DNA from: Hetaerina americana
Taxonomy: Eukaryota; Arthropoda; Insecta; Odonata; Calopterygidae
Direction: 5' to 3'
Length of the DNA: 64,000 nucleotides
Assembly: GCA_022747635.1 (NCBI GenBank)
Contig: JAKTNV010000009.1
Location: 28,807,622 to 28,871,621, forward strand
In this document: piece by piece, positions 1 to 13,030 of the stretch
How the letters are laid out: each line of letters begins with the position of its first letter
How positions within the stretch are numbered: position 1 is the stretch's first letter
Translations under genes and position numbers: made by a program
The notes under the pieces: generated by a model
Told to the model about the DNA's origin: nothing
Databases searched by the model: none
Seen by the model: the letters and a program-made list of their open reading frames with translations, nothing else

Positions 1-528
1 CTCCCCGTCGCGATAGCGATAGGGTTTTAGTAGCAGGAGCGGGCGAAGGGGCAGCGGAAGGGTGGAAGAAGGGTAGGGGGATGAGGGCGAAGGGGCCTAT
101 GGTAAGGATTTGAGTGAGGGAAAGGGATTCGCAGTATAAGAGGGGAGGGAGGACGACAGCGGAAGGGAATGCGAAGGGATGCTCAAGAGGAGGAACGAGG
201 AGTGGAATGAGGAGAAAAAAAGATTGAGAATGCGGGAAAGTGAAACGGTTTTCGGAATTCGGTAGGTCAAACGGCTGCGACGTGCGTGTGGATAGTTAAG
301 TGTTGTTTTCTTCGGCAACTGTTTGGCAGACCGAAGAAACCCGCTTGTCGTTTTCGGTCGGGAATCAGGAGAGCTAGCAAATATTACTGCTGATATTATC
401 CGTACTTTTATTGAAGAAGAATTTTGCTAGTGTATCTACGCATTGACTTCATTATGTGATATATACTATGCAAGTTATTGGTTGTACAATAATCATTTGT
501 TTCGTCACGGTATTTGTCTTCATTGAAT
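1..528. other. Unassigned; purine-skewed start of window
   Basis: The first ~250 bases are G- and A-rich on the + strand and the rest is ordinary AT-rich DNA. The only long open frame is a pyrimidine-codon (Ser/Pro/Leu) artefact of that skew. I see no domain, RNA gene or repeat that I recognise. Confidence 0.5.
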
Positions 529-536
529 GGAAAGGT

Positions 537-850
537 GAAGGGCATCGAGAAGGTGCGGTGGCTATCGTACTGGCTTCTCACCCAGAGGGCCCGGGTTTGA
601 ATTCCGGCGGCGTCGAATAATTTTCAATGGTACGTATATCGATCCCTACTTGCGGTGCTTTACGGAGGGTACTTTGAGTGAGTACGCCATCCGTCAGATG
701 GGACATTAAGCTGCGGACTCCATGGCGCCTTTCTTTAAGAGTAGACCAATGCCGACGCCGGGTTTCTCTCTGCCCTCCACCCTTTCCCGTCCGTCCCTAG
801 TGGCGCGAATGACCTTAGCTGTCGGTCACCTCCCCTAAATACTACTACTA
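537..850 (+). repeat. SINE-A copy 1 (tRNA-headed SINE)
   Basis: This is one of seven recognisable copies of a ~310 bp repeat in the window, plus one doubtful copy. The head has a tRNA-like B box (cccgggtttgaattcc near 589). The body has the recurrent motif GATGGGACATTAAGC near 697, a pyrimidine-rich stretch, then GCGCGAATGACC...GCTGTCGGTCACC. The tail is a (CTA)n-like run (actactacta). The octamer GGAAAGGT lies at 529-536 and again at 851-858, which fits a target-site duplication. The tRNA-derived head with an internal pol III promoter is inferred from the B box. The body is unclassified. Confidence 0.8.
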
Positions 851-858
851 GGAAAGGT

Positions 859-1384
859 AACATGGGTGTGGTGTACCGAGAAATGGATCATCTATCAGGA
901 AATATAAAGGAAAAAATCTTTTAACTATACTGATATAAGTCAGCAAAATCATCAATTGACCCAGTAAAAATAAAAGAGAGATTGAAATAAAACATGCAGC
1001 AACTGTATTGTAAGAATATTAAGCCAGAAAGTTTTGGCACAGAAAGAGAAAATGACCTCGATTTGATTCAAACATACTTTATGGCGAGATAGAGAGAGAA
1101 TTAAGGGAATTTAAATCATATGCTTGAGATTCTGGGGGGATAGATAATCTTCCCATGGAACTACTAAAGGGTTTACGAAATGTGAACGATAGATTTTTTA
1201 CGGAATAATTTGTAGTATTTATCAGAGAGGAATTTGGCCGGAAAATTTCGTCGTGTTTCTTCCTATTCCAAAAAGGGAAGGGCAGCCATATGTGGGGGCT
1301 AGAGAACAATAAGTTTGGTTTCGCATGCAGGTAATGAAATACTCGAGGTCATCAATAAAAGGATGGAGAGTAATGAAGTGGAGA
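859..1384. other. Unassigned AT-rich stretch
   Basis: I see no coding signal, repeat or RNA here. Confidence 0.4.
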
Positions 1385-1590
1385 ACACTCAAATTGGAGT
1401 ACGCGGTCCAGCGTATGGGACGTTGGACTGTGGAATACTTGGATCCTCTCTTTAATACACGAGGCTGTTGCCGGTCCCGCGTTTCCCTCCACCCTGTCTT
1501 CTCCCAATCACTGAAAATATCCGACCTCTAATGAATTCATACTTATCACTTATGGGGGAAAAATACTTCATCTGTCGTTCGCCTCCACTA
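1385..1590 (+). repeat. Possible degenerate 5'-truncated SINE-A
   Basis: The segment has the order seen in the SINE-A body: a line resembling acactcaaattgg...gagtacgcggtcc, then tatgggacgttgg, a pyrimidine-rich part (tttccctccaccctgtcttc) and aatcactgaaaatatccg. The tRNA-like head is missing. Similarity is weak, so this may be an old truncated copy or chance. Confidence 0.35.
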
Positions 1591-2029
1591 ATAACTTAAG
1601 ACTGGTTTATGCTTGAATCGCTGAGTAAAAATCTGTGACGTAATACAACCCGCAAAATAATTTTTATCGATTTGAAAGTGTTAAGGTTTAAGGTCAAAGT
1701 TTCAAGCTTTAAGGATAAGTATAGGGTCACAGATTCTGAAATCAATTCTCTCGCCAAAGATCTAATAACATTTCGATTTAAGCCAGTGAAAATGGAAGAT
1801 ATTTTGCGTTTTCTAAAAATACAGGATGAGAGTTGATAACATTAATTCTAATCTTTTAGTTTCAGTCTATCATTTCAATGGAGTGATGATTATTTGATAG
1901 TTTTCACCACTTTGTGGCTATTGAAAATCATTAGCCAAGTCATTGAATTTTATTATACATTTTTAATTTTCTTTGGTATTGGCCGTTTGAGTTAGGTTTT
2001 GAATGGACACACACTATGCAACTAAACAT
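1591..2029. other. Unassigned AT-rich stretch
   Basis: No feature recognised. Confidence 0.4.
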
Positions 2030-2560
2030 GATATTGCTTCTCCTGACAAAACACAATCTGACACCACGCACTGCAATAAACAATTCTTCCATTCCGCATA
2101 CTTCCTGCCTCCCTCTATTCCATTTAACACGCTTATCCTATTACCTACCCCTTCCTTGCTTGCGTAAATTTCTCCCTTCTATCACAGTCTTCAGCATCCT
2201 ATCACCGATTAAAGCGTTCTGAATCCATCCTTCTTGCTTCCTTTGAAGTTCTCGCAACAATACCATCTCCTCCCCCACAGCACTTCATCGTTAGTTTCCC
2301 TTTCTGTCCATTTCACCTTTGCTTTCCTTCTCTGCACCCACATTTTAAAAGCCTCCAAACAACGCTTAACTTATTACTTTCACGCCCAAGTTTCCGAGGC
2401 GTATGAAACCACACTTCATATCCAAGTTTTAACAAGTTAATTCTTAGCACCTTTACTCAACCTAACCGTAACCAATTCCCTCCTCCTATGGCATGAAACA
2501 TATGCTGACTCAATTCTCCTTCTGATAGCCCTACTACTTGCACCGTTTTAGTCTGAAACT
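2030..2560 (-). pseudogene. LINE relic, post-reverse-transcriptase C-terminal region
   Basis: Reading the minus strand gives, with frame changes and stops, the order typical of the region after the reverse transcriptase in many insect non-LTR retrotransposons. First comes YASETW, then CLEAFKMWVQRR...VKWTERETNDEVLW, then WIQNALIGDRMLKTVIEGR...RKQGRGR. The ETW, W-RR, TNDEVL and G-R-G-R blocks are the diagnostic parts. Stops follow ETW and at least two frameshifts are present, so this is a dead copy. The upstream polymerase and endonuclease are absent, consistent with 5' truncation. The same end-of-element region recurs at least ten more times in this window on both strands. The clade is not assigned. 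Confidence 0.75.
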
Positions 2561-3769
2561 CTTCCACGGTAGGTAACCTATTCCACAGGCTCCAGGTAAT
2601 TCGTTTGTAGCTTCCTGCATTTTTGTTTCGAGTTCACAAAACTCTTTTGAACGCATAATGGTGGTAAATAAAGGGATGCTCACATAGCCTTCAATTTTCC
2701 TTCTTTTTCTTGGAGAAATAAGTGTTAGCTACCGACTTATAATGATTTACTACCTATTCTTTTGTTTTCCTTGGTGAGAAGTCACAAAATTATGAGTAAG
2801 GACGTCTGCTTTATTGGCATTGATATCAGTTATTTTTTACATCCAAGGCTTTGAATTGAACTTATTAATAATTGCAGTTTACACTCGCTTCATCTCTTTT
2901 AAAATAAGTGACAGAATTTTGCCAAGTACGTAATGTAATATTCATTTTGAGAAAATAAAAAAATTGGATGTTGACCAGCGTAAAATGGTCTTCATGTATT
3001 AAGAAATCAACGATTAAATATACTGTAAGCAAATATTGTATTCTCTCGCCTTTTCTGTGAACAGTCGTATTTTCAGTTAATTCATGCACGTATGTTTCGG
3101 GATATCGTTTTTCTGTATCCAATTTCTTTCCGTGTAATAGTGGTCTATATTCTAAATTTAATGGTAGGTACCCCTATTTGAACATAAACATAAAAAATGA
3201 ATTGGCTCGGAAATGAGCCTTTTATCTTTTGGAAAAACTCCTTGAAAGCATCCTAAATTGGAAGCGCCGGCTAAGATAACGCAAAATGCTTATTGAGGGA
3301 CACAGAATAGCACTTGAATTTAGTTCCGGAAGTTATAAATCGCAACATAGCGATATTTAAGTGAATGTGTGAGTTAAACTTTTAGATTCCTGGGATTGTT
3401 AATTTTGGGCGATCAATAAGAAAAAATTAATCTTAAGCATTCCACTTTCATTTTATTCTTTTAAGCCAGTCCATATTTCCTTCGAATATTCATCTGGGTG
3501 ATTCAGATTTGGTTAATTAAAATATCGATAGTAATTACCAAGCTCCTTATTTCATTGGGTCAATGAGCTTCTACTCGGTCGTGACTTCACTCATTCCGGT
3601 AATAAATCGATCCGATCAATTTCGAACCGTTCATGATTATAGAGAGTAAATTACCGTTTTCATCTCCCACTTTATTGCATTACCCCGATGCTATCGTAGT
3701 AGCAACACGCGACGGATCTCGGTTTCAATGCTATCCTAATCCACTGACTTCATTGGTATGTAACTTAGC
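2561..3769. other. Unassigned AT-rich stretch
   Basis: AT-rich throughout. No frame, hairpin or repeat that I can name. Confidence 0.4.
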
Positions 3770-4470
3770 GGCTACGGCTATGGCTGCCTAAGGGAGAAAA
3801 TTTGGTTCATGTCCCGATGTTTCCTCGAAAATCTCCCAGCTGAAACGAAGCTACGCCTGCGATGTTCTCCGCTCAAGAGCCCCTGAGAAACTGCAAAGGA
3901 AATGGAACCGTGCTCCCTTCCCCCAAACCTGGATGTGTAAATTTCATATGCCGCGGGGTTGAGAGGCAGGTGAGCTGCACCCGCGCGCTTCAAAACAGTC
4001 TGTGGACTCTTCACGCCCCCAATCGATTTTAGGAAGGCGATTTTTACAGCGAATCGCTTCTCGCACATTACATAATTAGAATCGATCGAATTGCGTCCGA
4101 ATCGCCCATTTGTACTCGAGGAATAAAGTCCTCCTCTACCCCACAGACGTCACCCCTCCTCACCCCAAGTCCCACCCGCTCCCCTTCTCAGCAATCTCCC
4201 CCAATATTTGCCTTTCCGATATTGGAAGTCGACTTGTGTTTCCCTGGGTGGGGAGGGCGGTTGGGGATGCGGGGTGGGGGAGGCATTTCCTTTTTTTTGC
4301 CATTCTGAAGGGAATTCGGGCATAGGATTGAGGTGGGGGCTTCTGCCGATGCGGTGGGGACCGTGCGGGGATGAGGGAAGATAAGAAGGCGGAGGCGTTG
4401 TAGTACGCTGGTGACAACGAGGAATTGGGTGGAAGTTAGGGAAACGCGTGAAGAATGACATCACAGGAGA
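3770..4470. other. Mixed-composition, CpG-containing segment, possibly regulatory
   Basis: Base composition is balanced to GC-rich against AT-rich flanks. A 96-codon minus-strand frame (3778-4068) is not low complexity but matches no family I know and has no homologous context. Around 4020-4100 there are homeodomain-like TAATTA and ATCGAT words. From 4120 on the segment becomes G/C-skewed. A short conserved exon or an enhancer are both possible; neither is shown by the sequence. Confidence 0.2.
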
Positions 4471-5884
4471 CGGATAGAAATATTGGGTGTCGTCCTACGA
4501 CACGTCAACTGTATATTGTAATTACGTATGCATGCATATGAATAATAGGTTTATATATCCGCTTGGCACCCAGAAAGTCACTAATATTTACAAATTAGAC
4601 TATCTGAAGTGATGATGTTTCTCATGAGCGTCTTCGGTAAATAAAATTTTAAACCTATCGGTTGTAGATTGTATCAAACTAATCATGACCCCTCTTATAT
4701 TGTACGTCGGGACTACAAATGCTTAAATAACGAAATAACAAATAGAGACCTGGATTTAGTGTATGCAAGAGATTTAATCTATAAATTAGCATTCGGTTTG
4801 TGGGTGATTCTTAACCTAATTCTTTCGATAATCTAGGAACGCTAGCAGGTGTTTCATTATAACGATTTACGAATCTCATTCATATTCGTTGCGCACGATT
4901 TAATTCTGGGATACAACTACCTTCCAGAGGATCAAATATCGTTAGGCATTCATAGACATACTAGTATAATGGCAAATTACAAGTGCCAAAGTGAGTTGTC
5001 CTCAATAATCAGTGAAAGCTGTTCGGGTCTATCTTAAAGAGAGAAAGTATTGGTTACTCTAGAATGAATTTGTACCAAGAGGGTGTCAATTAAAATAACT
5101 CGATGAATGTCATAGGAAACCGCAGAATTTTTACGATTGAAAAGGAATTTCTACCAGAGAATAAAGCAAATTAGGCTACAAAATCCCCTGCGAGACCGTG
5201 AATTAGTCATGGGATGCAGTGAATTAGCCAGGAGAGTATTATTAAAGATAGGACCTGAGCATATGTGAGTAACTATTTTGTCAACTTTTATCCATTTCAA
5301 GAGGGAAATAGTAAAATAACTCACATTGCATATCCAACAAGAAAGTAACCTGGGTAAACGGAGAGAAATATACTACAAACCTTTTAGATTCAACTGAAAA
5401 CACGCTTTATTTATTTAAAATAAGGTTAACAGCAAATTTGATTTCAAGCGTACAATCCGTCATAGTTCAAAATTTGAACATTTTTCAAATATTTTAAATG
5501 TATATTAATTCAGTTTGGAAGAGATAATTCTAATAATCACTTCAATACCGCTGGATCTAACGTTTGGTAACTGCTACTTGAAGTTTAATCTACCATAATT
5601 TTTACTAAAACTAAGTGTTTCCCAATTTTAACTTGTTGTGATCTTATTAATCATAATTATCAGTCTTTCCATCCTAATATTGCTTACTTTTCTGTTTTAT
5701 GTCATTCTGAAAATTTTCCCCTGTACTCGCCTCTCAGTCTACCTCGCGGGGTCTTCCCTTTAATAAAAAGAGACATTTCAGGCGTGATATGGTGGAACAT
5801 CATAATTAATTAAAAATTGGCAATTTTCCACAATGTTCTCTTAAATTGTCTCAGAGTGTGTTAGCAATACATATAATTATTTTT
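4471..5884. other. Unassigned AT-rich stretch
   Basis: No coding or repeat signal recognised. Confidence 0.4.
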
Positions 5885-6100
5885 TGCCCCCGAGTTTACC
5901 GTATATGTTCTATATCTGTGCACACTGTATACACCATGCTTGTATTGTCCTTTCCACTTCTGCTCTTCTAAATAATCCCTCCTTGCTCACTTTGTCCGTT
6001 TCATCTTCAGAATTCTCTTTCAGATTCATACTTCAAAGGCTCCACTTTCCTCGTTGCTCCACTTTTCCAATGGGTCTTATTAATAAAGGCTAGGATGTAT
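5885..6100 (-). pseudogene. LINE relic, C-terminal tail fragment
   Basis: The minus strand reads FEV-I-KRILKMKRTK-ARRDYLEE with internal stops. This parallels the F-E-M-W-W-R-R-M-K-W-T-D block that follows ETW in other LINE relics of this window. It is short and heavily decayed. Confidence 0.4.
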
Positions 6101-8329
6101 GATTTCAGTCCTTATTCACCTTCGTACTGAACTCGCTTCTTGTGGCTAGCTCTGCATACTGTAACTGTAGATGTAGAAACACAACTTCCGACATGGTGGA
6201 GAGATATCAACTGGCGTGCACTTGAATTCGGTCGTATATCCGTGTTCTGGACGCACTCTGCAACATCCAAGACAAGGAAATTGCCTATTACTGGTTTTAT
6301 ATCTGGCGATGTAGTAATAGAAGTTGACTCTTATTCCATCATTTATTTTCATTTACAAAGGCGTTACAGTGATCTCAAATCCCGGAGTGATTCATGTGCC
6401 CCTATCCTATCAAATCAACTTCCTGATTGACAACTCGGGTTTTACTGTGAACACATATTCTCTTAGATAAGCCTTAGCTCACATATGGCAAGCAAGAAGC
6501 TGTTTGCACGCCTGACTCACTACATGGACAAAATATTTGTAATGTGACTTTTTAAAGTTATTTCCGTTCGCGTAAACACATACTTCCAAAGGAAACGGCA
6601 CGCAACACACCATTGTTAAAACTACAGATATAAATGCATAAATAGTTATGAAATAAGTGAATTGAGCTTATTTTTGATTCACTTTTTGTTTGTTCACTGT
6701 AAACGGGCCATTAGTCCGCCTGCCCCTATTTTCCTGTATGATCACCCTAACCTATTTAAGTTTAAGCGTCAAAGCTAATGAAAATAATTAATTTTTAGTG
6801 TTTTTGCGAGGTCATGGTAGATTAATAATCAGAGTTTTTCCCCTCCTTTGCAACCTGTGAAATCCCCATTTTTTTTGGTGTTCCGGAAGTTATTTTTCTC
6901 ACAGAAAAGTAATGAGTAATAGGCATCGCGGAGGGAAGGTGGCAACATATGAGGAAGTGGAAGCTCAACGTTTAGAGCTAAGTAGAAACGTTCTACTGCT
7001 GAGTGTATACGTGTGATTGCGAAGGGAGGAACTACTAATTTTTTATCACCGGTTATAAAGTTTAGTATCACCCATCTTTTATAAGAAGTATGGATCTAAA
7101 CTCAGTTGTGTCTACGTAGAACTATTTGAAACGATTAACGGAATTTGAACAACGTAATAGACTTATTTGTTAAATACAGCTATTTTTTATCCAATGGACC
7201 AAATTTGGTTTAACATTACCCATGCAAAAATCGAAAAAGTTAATGTGTGATATCAGGCAATATTTCATACATTTTCGCTTTGCACCGCCTGTAAAATTAA
7301 TTAAGATTGACTGAATATTGAAATCACATTAGTGGTCGTCGTAGATTATTAGGTCGTCAAATTTTCTTCCTAATCCATCCGAAATTCCTTAAGGATGATA
7401 GTGATATTCCATACATATTATTGATCTTTAAAGTCAATCACTCTGACTCAGATTATCAGCATTATGACTTTTGGAGGATCTTTTTTGCTAATGTACCAGC
7501 GTAGATAATATAGTATTTGGCTAAACATATTCGTTTTCATTGTCATCCATAGAAAATATCCATTGAAAAGTGTTGCGTGGGAAACATACCAACGATGTGC
7601 ACATGTCCACAACTTCGGAGCCAGAGGCTAAAAACTTAAAGAAGAAATGCCGTGCATATCAAGTTGAAGCGAACATTGATTACCTTCAGAAGTTGTGATA
7701 ATAAATTTGTATTACTAATGATTTGAGACATTATTTTCTGTCACTAATATAGAGTGAGTACGTATCTGAAATTATTATCTCTCGCAAAATTTTCATACGT
7801 GTTCATATTTTACTATATTTGATTTAGAATTTATGATGGTTGTCGATAATGGTGACATTAAGTAATCCCTTCCCATACTTCGATAATGTCAATCGAGGAC
7901 TTTTGATTTGCAATTTTGTATTTATACTGACACTATTTTCGAATGTTAAATTTGATTACGTAACAGTTGTGCTAAATTTAACCGTAATTGTCCGTAACAG
8001 GCATTACCAGCAAAAATTTCATGAACTCCATCAGAACAATCGGAAATCATATATCCACACAAATTTGCGAAAATCAGTTATACTCAAGACAGCCACAATG
8101 GCGAGGAAGTTCTTAATGTAATAAAGTGCAACTTGGTTAGCTCCCATTTCACGACCAGTAAATAAAATATGAGCAACAAATCAAAATAATTAATAAGTAA
8201 TATTTTCATATTTATTTATTCATACATGCATACCTGTATTTGGTGTGAGTCAAAATGAATCATGTTGTTAATAACATCTTTGTCAATCATAATAAATGGT
8301 CGTCATTATCAGTATTTCAATCCTAATAT
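6101..8329. other. Unassigned stretch
   Basis: A 96-codon frame at 6140-6430 and its antisense partner are open, but neither resembles a family I know. The rest is AT-rich with no recognised repeat. Confidence 0.35.
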
Positions 8330-8730
8330 TGGTTTACTGCAGCCCTCCATTCTTCTCTATTCAGAATAATTCCCTCATCCCCTGAAACTTCTTAGGTCTT
8401 AGGTGTTAGATACTTCTTAATATGTCCTATACACTTGTCTCTTGGTATTCCTCGTGAAATCTTCTTTTTAATGTTCCCCTCTGTTATATTTCTAACAAAT
8501 CCATTGCGCCTCAATGTGTGTCCGTATATTTCTTCCTTGCCGTAGAGGTATCTTCGTCAAGTCCTTTCCTCTTCGACTTTTCTATATACTTTCTCGTTCC
8601 TCACTTTATTTGCCCATTTAATATATGGCATTCTACTGTTGTATCATGGCTCATAGGCTTCCATTCTTCCATTCCAATGTTCTATGTCTTTGATCCGGAG
8701 TGTGCTCCATGCTGCATGTGAATGTTTTGG
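8330..8730 (-). pseudogene. LINE relic, extreme C-terminus
   Basis: The minus strand reads FVRNITEGNIKKKISRGIPR, then DKCIGHIKKYL, and ends EEWRAAVNQ. This matches the usual close of insect LINE open reading frames: a viEGkI-GkRgRGRPR-like block, then a degenerate tail ending in a W-R-A-A-V-N motif. Earlier pieces (KVRNEKVYRKV, then RRYLYGKEE) are also visible. Stops interrupt the frame. The true C-terminal end lies near 8335. Confidence 0.6.
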
Positions 8731-9814
8731 CAAATTACTTGCTTGATTGCAACCTAAGGTTCTTTGAGCATAGTAGTTACCTCTTCTTCATGAACGCCTT
8801 CGTCAGCATTGAACAAATGAAAAATATAAAGGACAGTTTCTGCAGTTTCCAGAAAACATATATAATAATGATAGAAAATAGCTTATTTTTTTCTTCCAGT
8901 GCTATCGGATCACATTTGTTACAGCTTTACACTTGGAATAATGAAGTCATTACCCCCACGCTAAATTGGAATATGAGGCGGGAGAACGAGTGGATAGGAG
9001 GCCTATGAATGGTAGAATGAACAGGAAGGGCTTAAGAGAAAAAGAAGCTAGCAAGGGGAGGGAAGGGTATTAAGGATTCCTTCACGCTGCCTTATCTCGA
9101 CTTCCGATTCAAAGAATGGCAATCCTGAGCCGAAGGCACTTTAAAATTATCTATAGAAATTATCTTTGTCTGAAAATATTTTCATTGCGAGAGGTTAACA
9201 ATAACTTCTACTCGTTTGGTTGATTTTACCTCGCTGATTACATTCAGAGTAAGCTTCTCATTTCCCCCACGAAGTGAAATAATGCGAGAAAATTGTAGTA
9301 AATAAAGCAATCGTTGGTATTAGTTGGATGGTTTTTGATTTAAAGCTATTGCATTGGCCTAACGTTTTAGTTTGGAAATAAACTAAGCCATTTGATTTTT
9401 CGTAGAGATATAAGAATATTCCGCCGACGTTTACTACGAGAAGAAAAACGCGTTACTAATTTTGAGAATGCACGATGAAAACCAAGGTTGTGTCACCGTA
9501 TTGCGTGCGCTTCGGCTGGGAAATCAAGGGATCTTAGAGGAACGATTGGTTACTTGGACTGCGAGATGAAAATATTAGGTATATTTGAAAATTAATCTAA
9601 CAAAACCAATATATTTTGTTAATACAGAAGAAATGAAATATGTGAACATTCAAAATTAGACGACCACAATCTAAGAGAAAGGAAAAGGTTTGTTTTTCTC
9701 CAAGCTAAGTCACCAGCAGTTTAAAGTGAGTCCAAAGTTCATTTTTCCTCTTAACACTAATCCTACAAGGATTGAAATATACTCTCAGCATTAAATATGA
9801 CATAAACCATTTCA
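8731..9814. other. Unassigned stretch
   Basis: No family recognised. An open frame at 8700-9008 is AT-rich and featureless. Confidence 0.4.
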
Positions 9815-10130
9815 TCAGGGCGTGTGGGGTCTAATTCTCTGTGGATGTGAGACATGGATGCAGGCGGCATTGAGGCAAATGTGATCCAATACACAAGAAA
9901 CTTGGGTGTTTAAAAGGATGAGGTCAACCTAATGGACATATGAAGAAGTTTCGTGATAATTGGTAGTGAGGAGGAAGCGCTGAAAATAATAAGATAAAAT
10001 TTTCACAATTTGATACAAAAGATTGCTGAAGACATTTTGGAAAATAGAATGGTGTGGATGGGACAAAAGTGGCCCCCGGTGCATTAGTAACGAATAACGA
10101 TAGACAAAAAAGTCAAGAAAAGTTTGCATA
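9815..10130 (+). pseudogene. LINE relic, C-terminal region
   Basis: The plus strand reads LCGCETWMQAALRQM, then after a frame change WVFKRMR...WTYEEV, then GSEEEALKIIR. These correspond to the CETW, W-RRM-W-T-EEV and G-E-L-I-R blocks of the post-polymerase region of LINEs. Several stops are present. Confidence 0.55.
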
Positions 10131-11783
10131 TTAAGATTACGTTAGGCTTCCAACCTTTAACTATTTATAACTTTATCCATTTACTGGTAAATGTTTAGAG
10201 AAAAAACAGCAGATGACACCTTGGCGTTTTGGTCAAAACTACCAGAACCTTGGTACTACTGCCGTCGCAAAATATCAAGGAAGAATGGATCTTTAAATTT
10301 CTTGGTAATTGAGTCTATTTTATTCGTTTCATCTAATATAAGATACATTTTGGGGCCCTAATAGTAATAAATTCCCTGTGCGCCATAATTCCCTGCTCTA
10401 GATCACTTATTTTTCTTAAAGGTTTATACCCATATGCTGTCTTCATGAAAGGAAGTTTTTCCGTCAACCTCTTCGCTTAACTTAATTTTAGGTATTTTTA
10501 ATTCGACTTCATAAATTCCGATAAATTCCGAAAGTAAAGGTATTTTAAGATGTATCCGTGCATTCTTTTGATTTTATTAATATATTTCCTTCGATTTTAT
10601 ACTTTTGTGTGCTGCACTATATATTATTATGCTGTGATTTCTACACTTTTACTGTAAATTTCCTTACGGTCCCCTTTTATGCGGTAGGTGTAATATTGAT
10701 TTTGTTCAAAAGGTCAAATATTTGTGTAAATTGCATAAAGATAACCCTCAAAATTACCCGTATGTTGCACTTCTATGGTGTTCTAGCATAAAAGAATAGA
10801 AATTAATGTTTACTCTGAAATCACTTATACTTCTTTTAAAATCGGCTGATTTTGGAAAAAATAGAAAAATATGTTATGGTGGATTATAAAAGTATTATAG
10901 AATTCGTAATAATTTCCCGGTGCTTTCCTCAACAGTAATATTTTTACGTGACCTCATCGCCTCGCCTTTCAATGGCCATCCCCACCAGACTTGAGAAGCT
11001 TTTGGATCCTCCTCACCGAGGCACAGGCACTGGACGCGCTACTTTTCGAACCTTTTGGGATTGGTGACCCGACCAAGCTTGATAACCTTCCCAGACCATT
11101 GGCACACTAGAGGGCAATCGATCATGGAAACCCTTTGTCGCGGGAAGGAGCATTGGAAAGAGGTATGTGCGAAAGAATTTGAGAAAAAAATAAATAAACA
11201 TTTGTAGTTTCTGTGTTTCTGGATCACAGAGGACCTGGGAAAATTTTTAAAGATTTTGTTGAGTAAAAGAAGGTATACTTCATACTATTTCGGCCCATCA
11301 GTGCTTACGGTAGAAAGGTAGAAACATTGCGCTCTTTTACGCCGAATACCCATTTTTCCGTAACACAAAGTAGGCCTCAGAATAGGCATAGAAGAGGTGT
11401 GGAGTGTCTTTGAGACCTCTTTGGAGGAGTTGATTTCTTCATCTTCCTTGATGGAGGCCAATGTTAAACGTACTATCCTATGTGTTAGCTCTTAGTGACA
11501 ACTGATTTATATCCGTTATTCCAGTTACATAATCGCCTCCGTCAGAATTTAGAATTGAGTTTTCGTCGTGGGACACACGTAGGTGCTTAAATCGCTATTT
11601 GATCCCCAACATGCGTGCAAGGTAAACTACCTATTTAACGTAGGTTTATGACGTTTCCGAATGACTATTATGTACTACATATTACGTTTAATTTCTCCTG
11701 TGTTCACTGCATTACGTATTATCATAATTTATTCATTACGTCTTCCTATTTTCATGTCTAAAAACCCTATTCTCCTCCTTTCT
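10131..11783. other. Unassigned AT-rich stretch
   Basis: AT-rich to ~10,920. A short mixed-composition patch at 10,960-11,170 has an open frame on the minus strand but no domain I recognise. Nothing else is seen. Confidence 0.4.
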
Positions 11784-12087
11784 AGTAGTAGTATTTAGGG
11801 GAGGCGACCGGCAGCTGAGGTCATTTGCGCCATTAGGGATAGAAAGGAAAGGATGAAGGGTGGAGAGAAACCCGGCGTCGGCATTAGCCTTCACTTAACG
11901 ATAGGCGCCAAGGGGTCCGCAGCTTAACGTCCCATCCGACGGACGGTGTATTCACTCAAATTGCCCTCCACTAAGCACCTCAAGCAGGGATCGAGATACC
12001 ACTGAAAATATTCAACACCGCCGGGATTAAAACCCGGGCCCTCTGGGTGGGAAACCTGTACGGTAGCCACCGTACCATCTCGAACCC
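11784..12087 (-). repeat. SINE-A copy 2
   Basis: Full-length minus-strand copy. The tail gives tagtagtagtattta at the left. The body contains gcttaacgtcccatccgacg. The B box lies near 12,040 as gggattaaaacccgg on the + strand. The 9-mer CTCCTCCTT occurs at 11,772-11,780 and 12,088-12,096 and may be the target duplication, although it is low complexity. Confidence 0.8.
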
Positions 12088-12096
12088 CTCCTCCTT

Positions 12097-12480
12097 CCTC
12101 TGCCACGTTCATAACATATAATAAAAGTCTCATTTCCATCACGGCCTTCAAAATCCCACCTCCTCTCAATATTTAATCCGTCCAATTCTTGTGTTCATCG
12201 GATTTTACCGATCAACTCTTTCTCCTGCATTTGAACAGTTCCGCCGCTGGTCTCTCTGGCAACCTTCGTATCTTCTTAATTCTTTTCAATGGCCGTATCT
12301 CAAAAGCCTATCTTCATTATCCTGACTAAAACACCAGATTTTAGGTCAACGGAGCACTATAATCCGTATTGAAGTCACCCCTTCTGTATATGGGTAGAGT
12401 GAACGGAAATAGTAACACATAAATGGAATATAGGAAACGGGGAAATAAGGACAGAAGGGAGAGAGAAGAAGGATGGAAAG
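12097..12480. other. Unassigned pyrimidine-rich stretch
   Basis: Pyrimidine-rich on +, so A/G-rich on -, as LINE coding strands are in this window. I cannot identify any LINE motif in it. Confidence 0.3.
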
Positions 12481-13030
12481 AAGCAGAAGTGAGGAGATTT
12501 GGGGGCAGTGGTAGCAGATAGCGGCAAGCCCCCAGGGATGAGGAGGGAGGAGAGGATTCGATTTTGGGTTGGGGAGGGGGATTGTGAGCACAGGGATGGG
12601 ATGTGGGAGGGCGAGAGACGACGGAAGAGCCTCGATTGTTTTTCGACCAAACAGAAGACGGGAGATTGGGCGTGTTGTCCCCGCGGGCCATTGCCGATGC
12701 TCATAATAGCGGCGAGGTTCTTTTCTTTATATACGGCGTCGGGGAGGAAATATCACTCAATCGACGCCATTGTTGTCGTCGAAAAGGAGTCCAGTGTGGG
12801 CGCGAGGGAGGGTCGGAATCCGCCCCCGCGAGGACTCCCTGCCCGGGGCCCGCGCGCCCCCTCGGCGGTATCTCCGAATCCACCGACGTCCCCGCTATAT
12901 TTTGTGTGCCTTCCCACGCACGACTTCTCACGCACGCGAGATTCCCCCCTTCCTATTTATCCCTCCCCCTCTGATTTCTATAGCACTGCGAATTCATCCC
13001 CCACTGCTCTCTCGTAACCAAGCTGACGTT
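12481..13030. other. GC-rich, CpG-dense block
   Basis: Purine-skewed then CpG-dense (cgccccctcggcgg, gggcgcgagg). Overlapping open frames occur on both strands, which is expected from base composition and is not evidence of a gene. A TATA-like word (tttatatacggcg) lies near 12,727. It could be a CpG-rich promoter or enhancer. No initiator or exon is evident. Confidence 0.25.

Noticed and set aside
3778..4068. 96-codon frame as a possible exon
   Set aside because: Not low complexity, but no family recognised, no splice-site support that I can confirm; left as unassigned.
6140..6430. 96-codon frame as a possible exon
   Set aside because: No recognisable motif and the antisense is also open; insufficient evidence.
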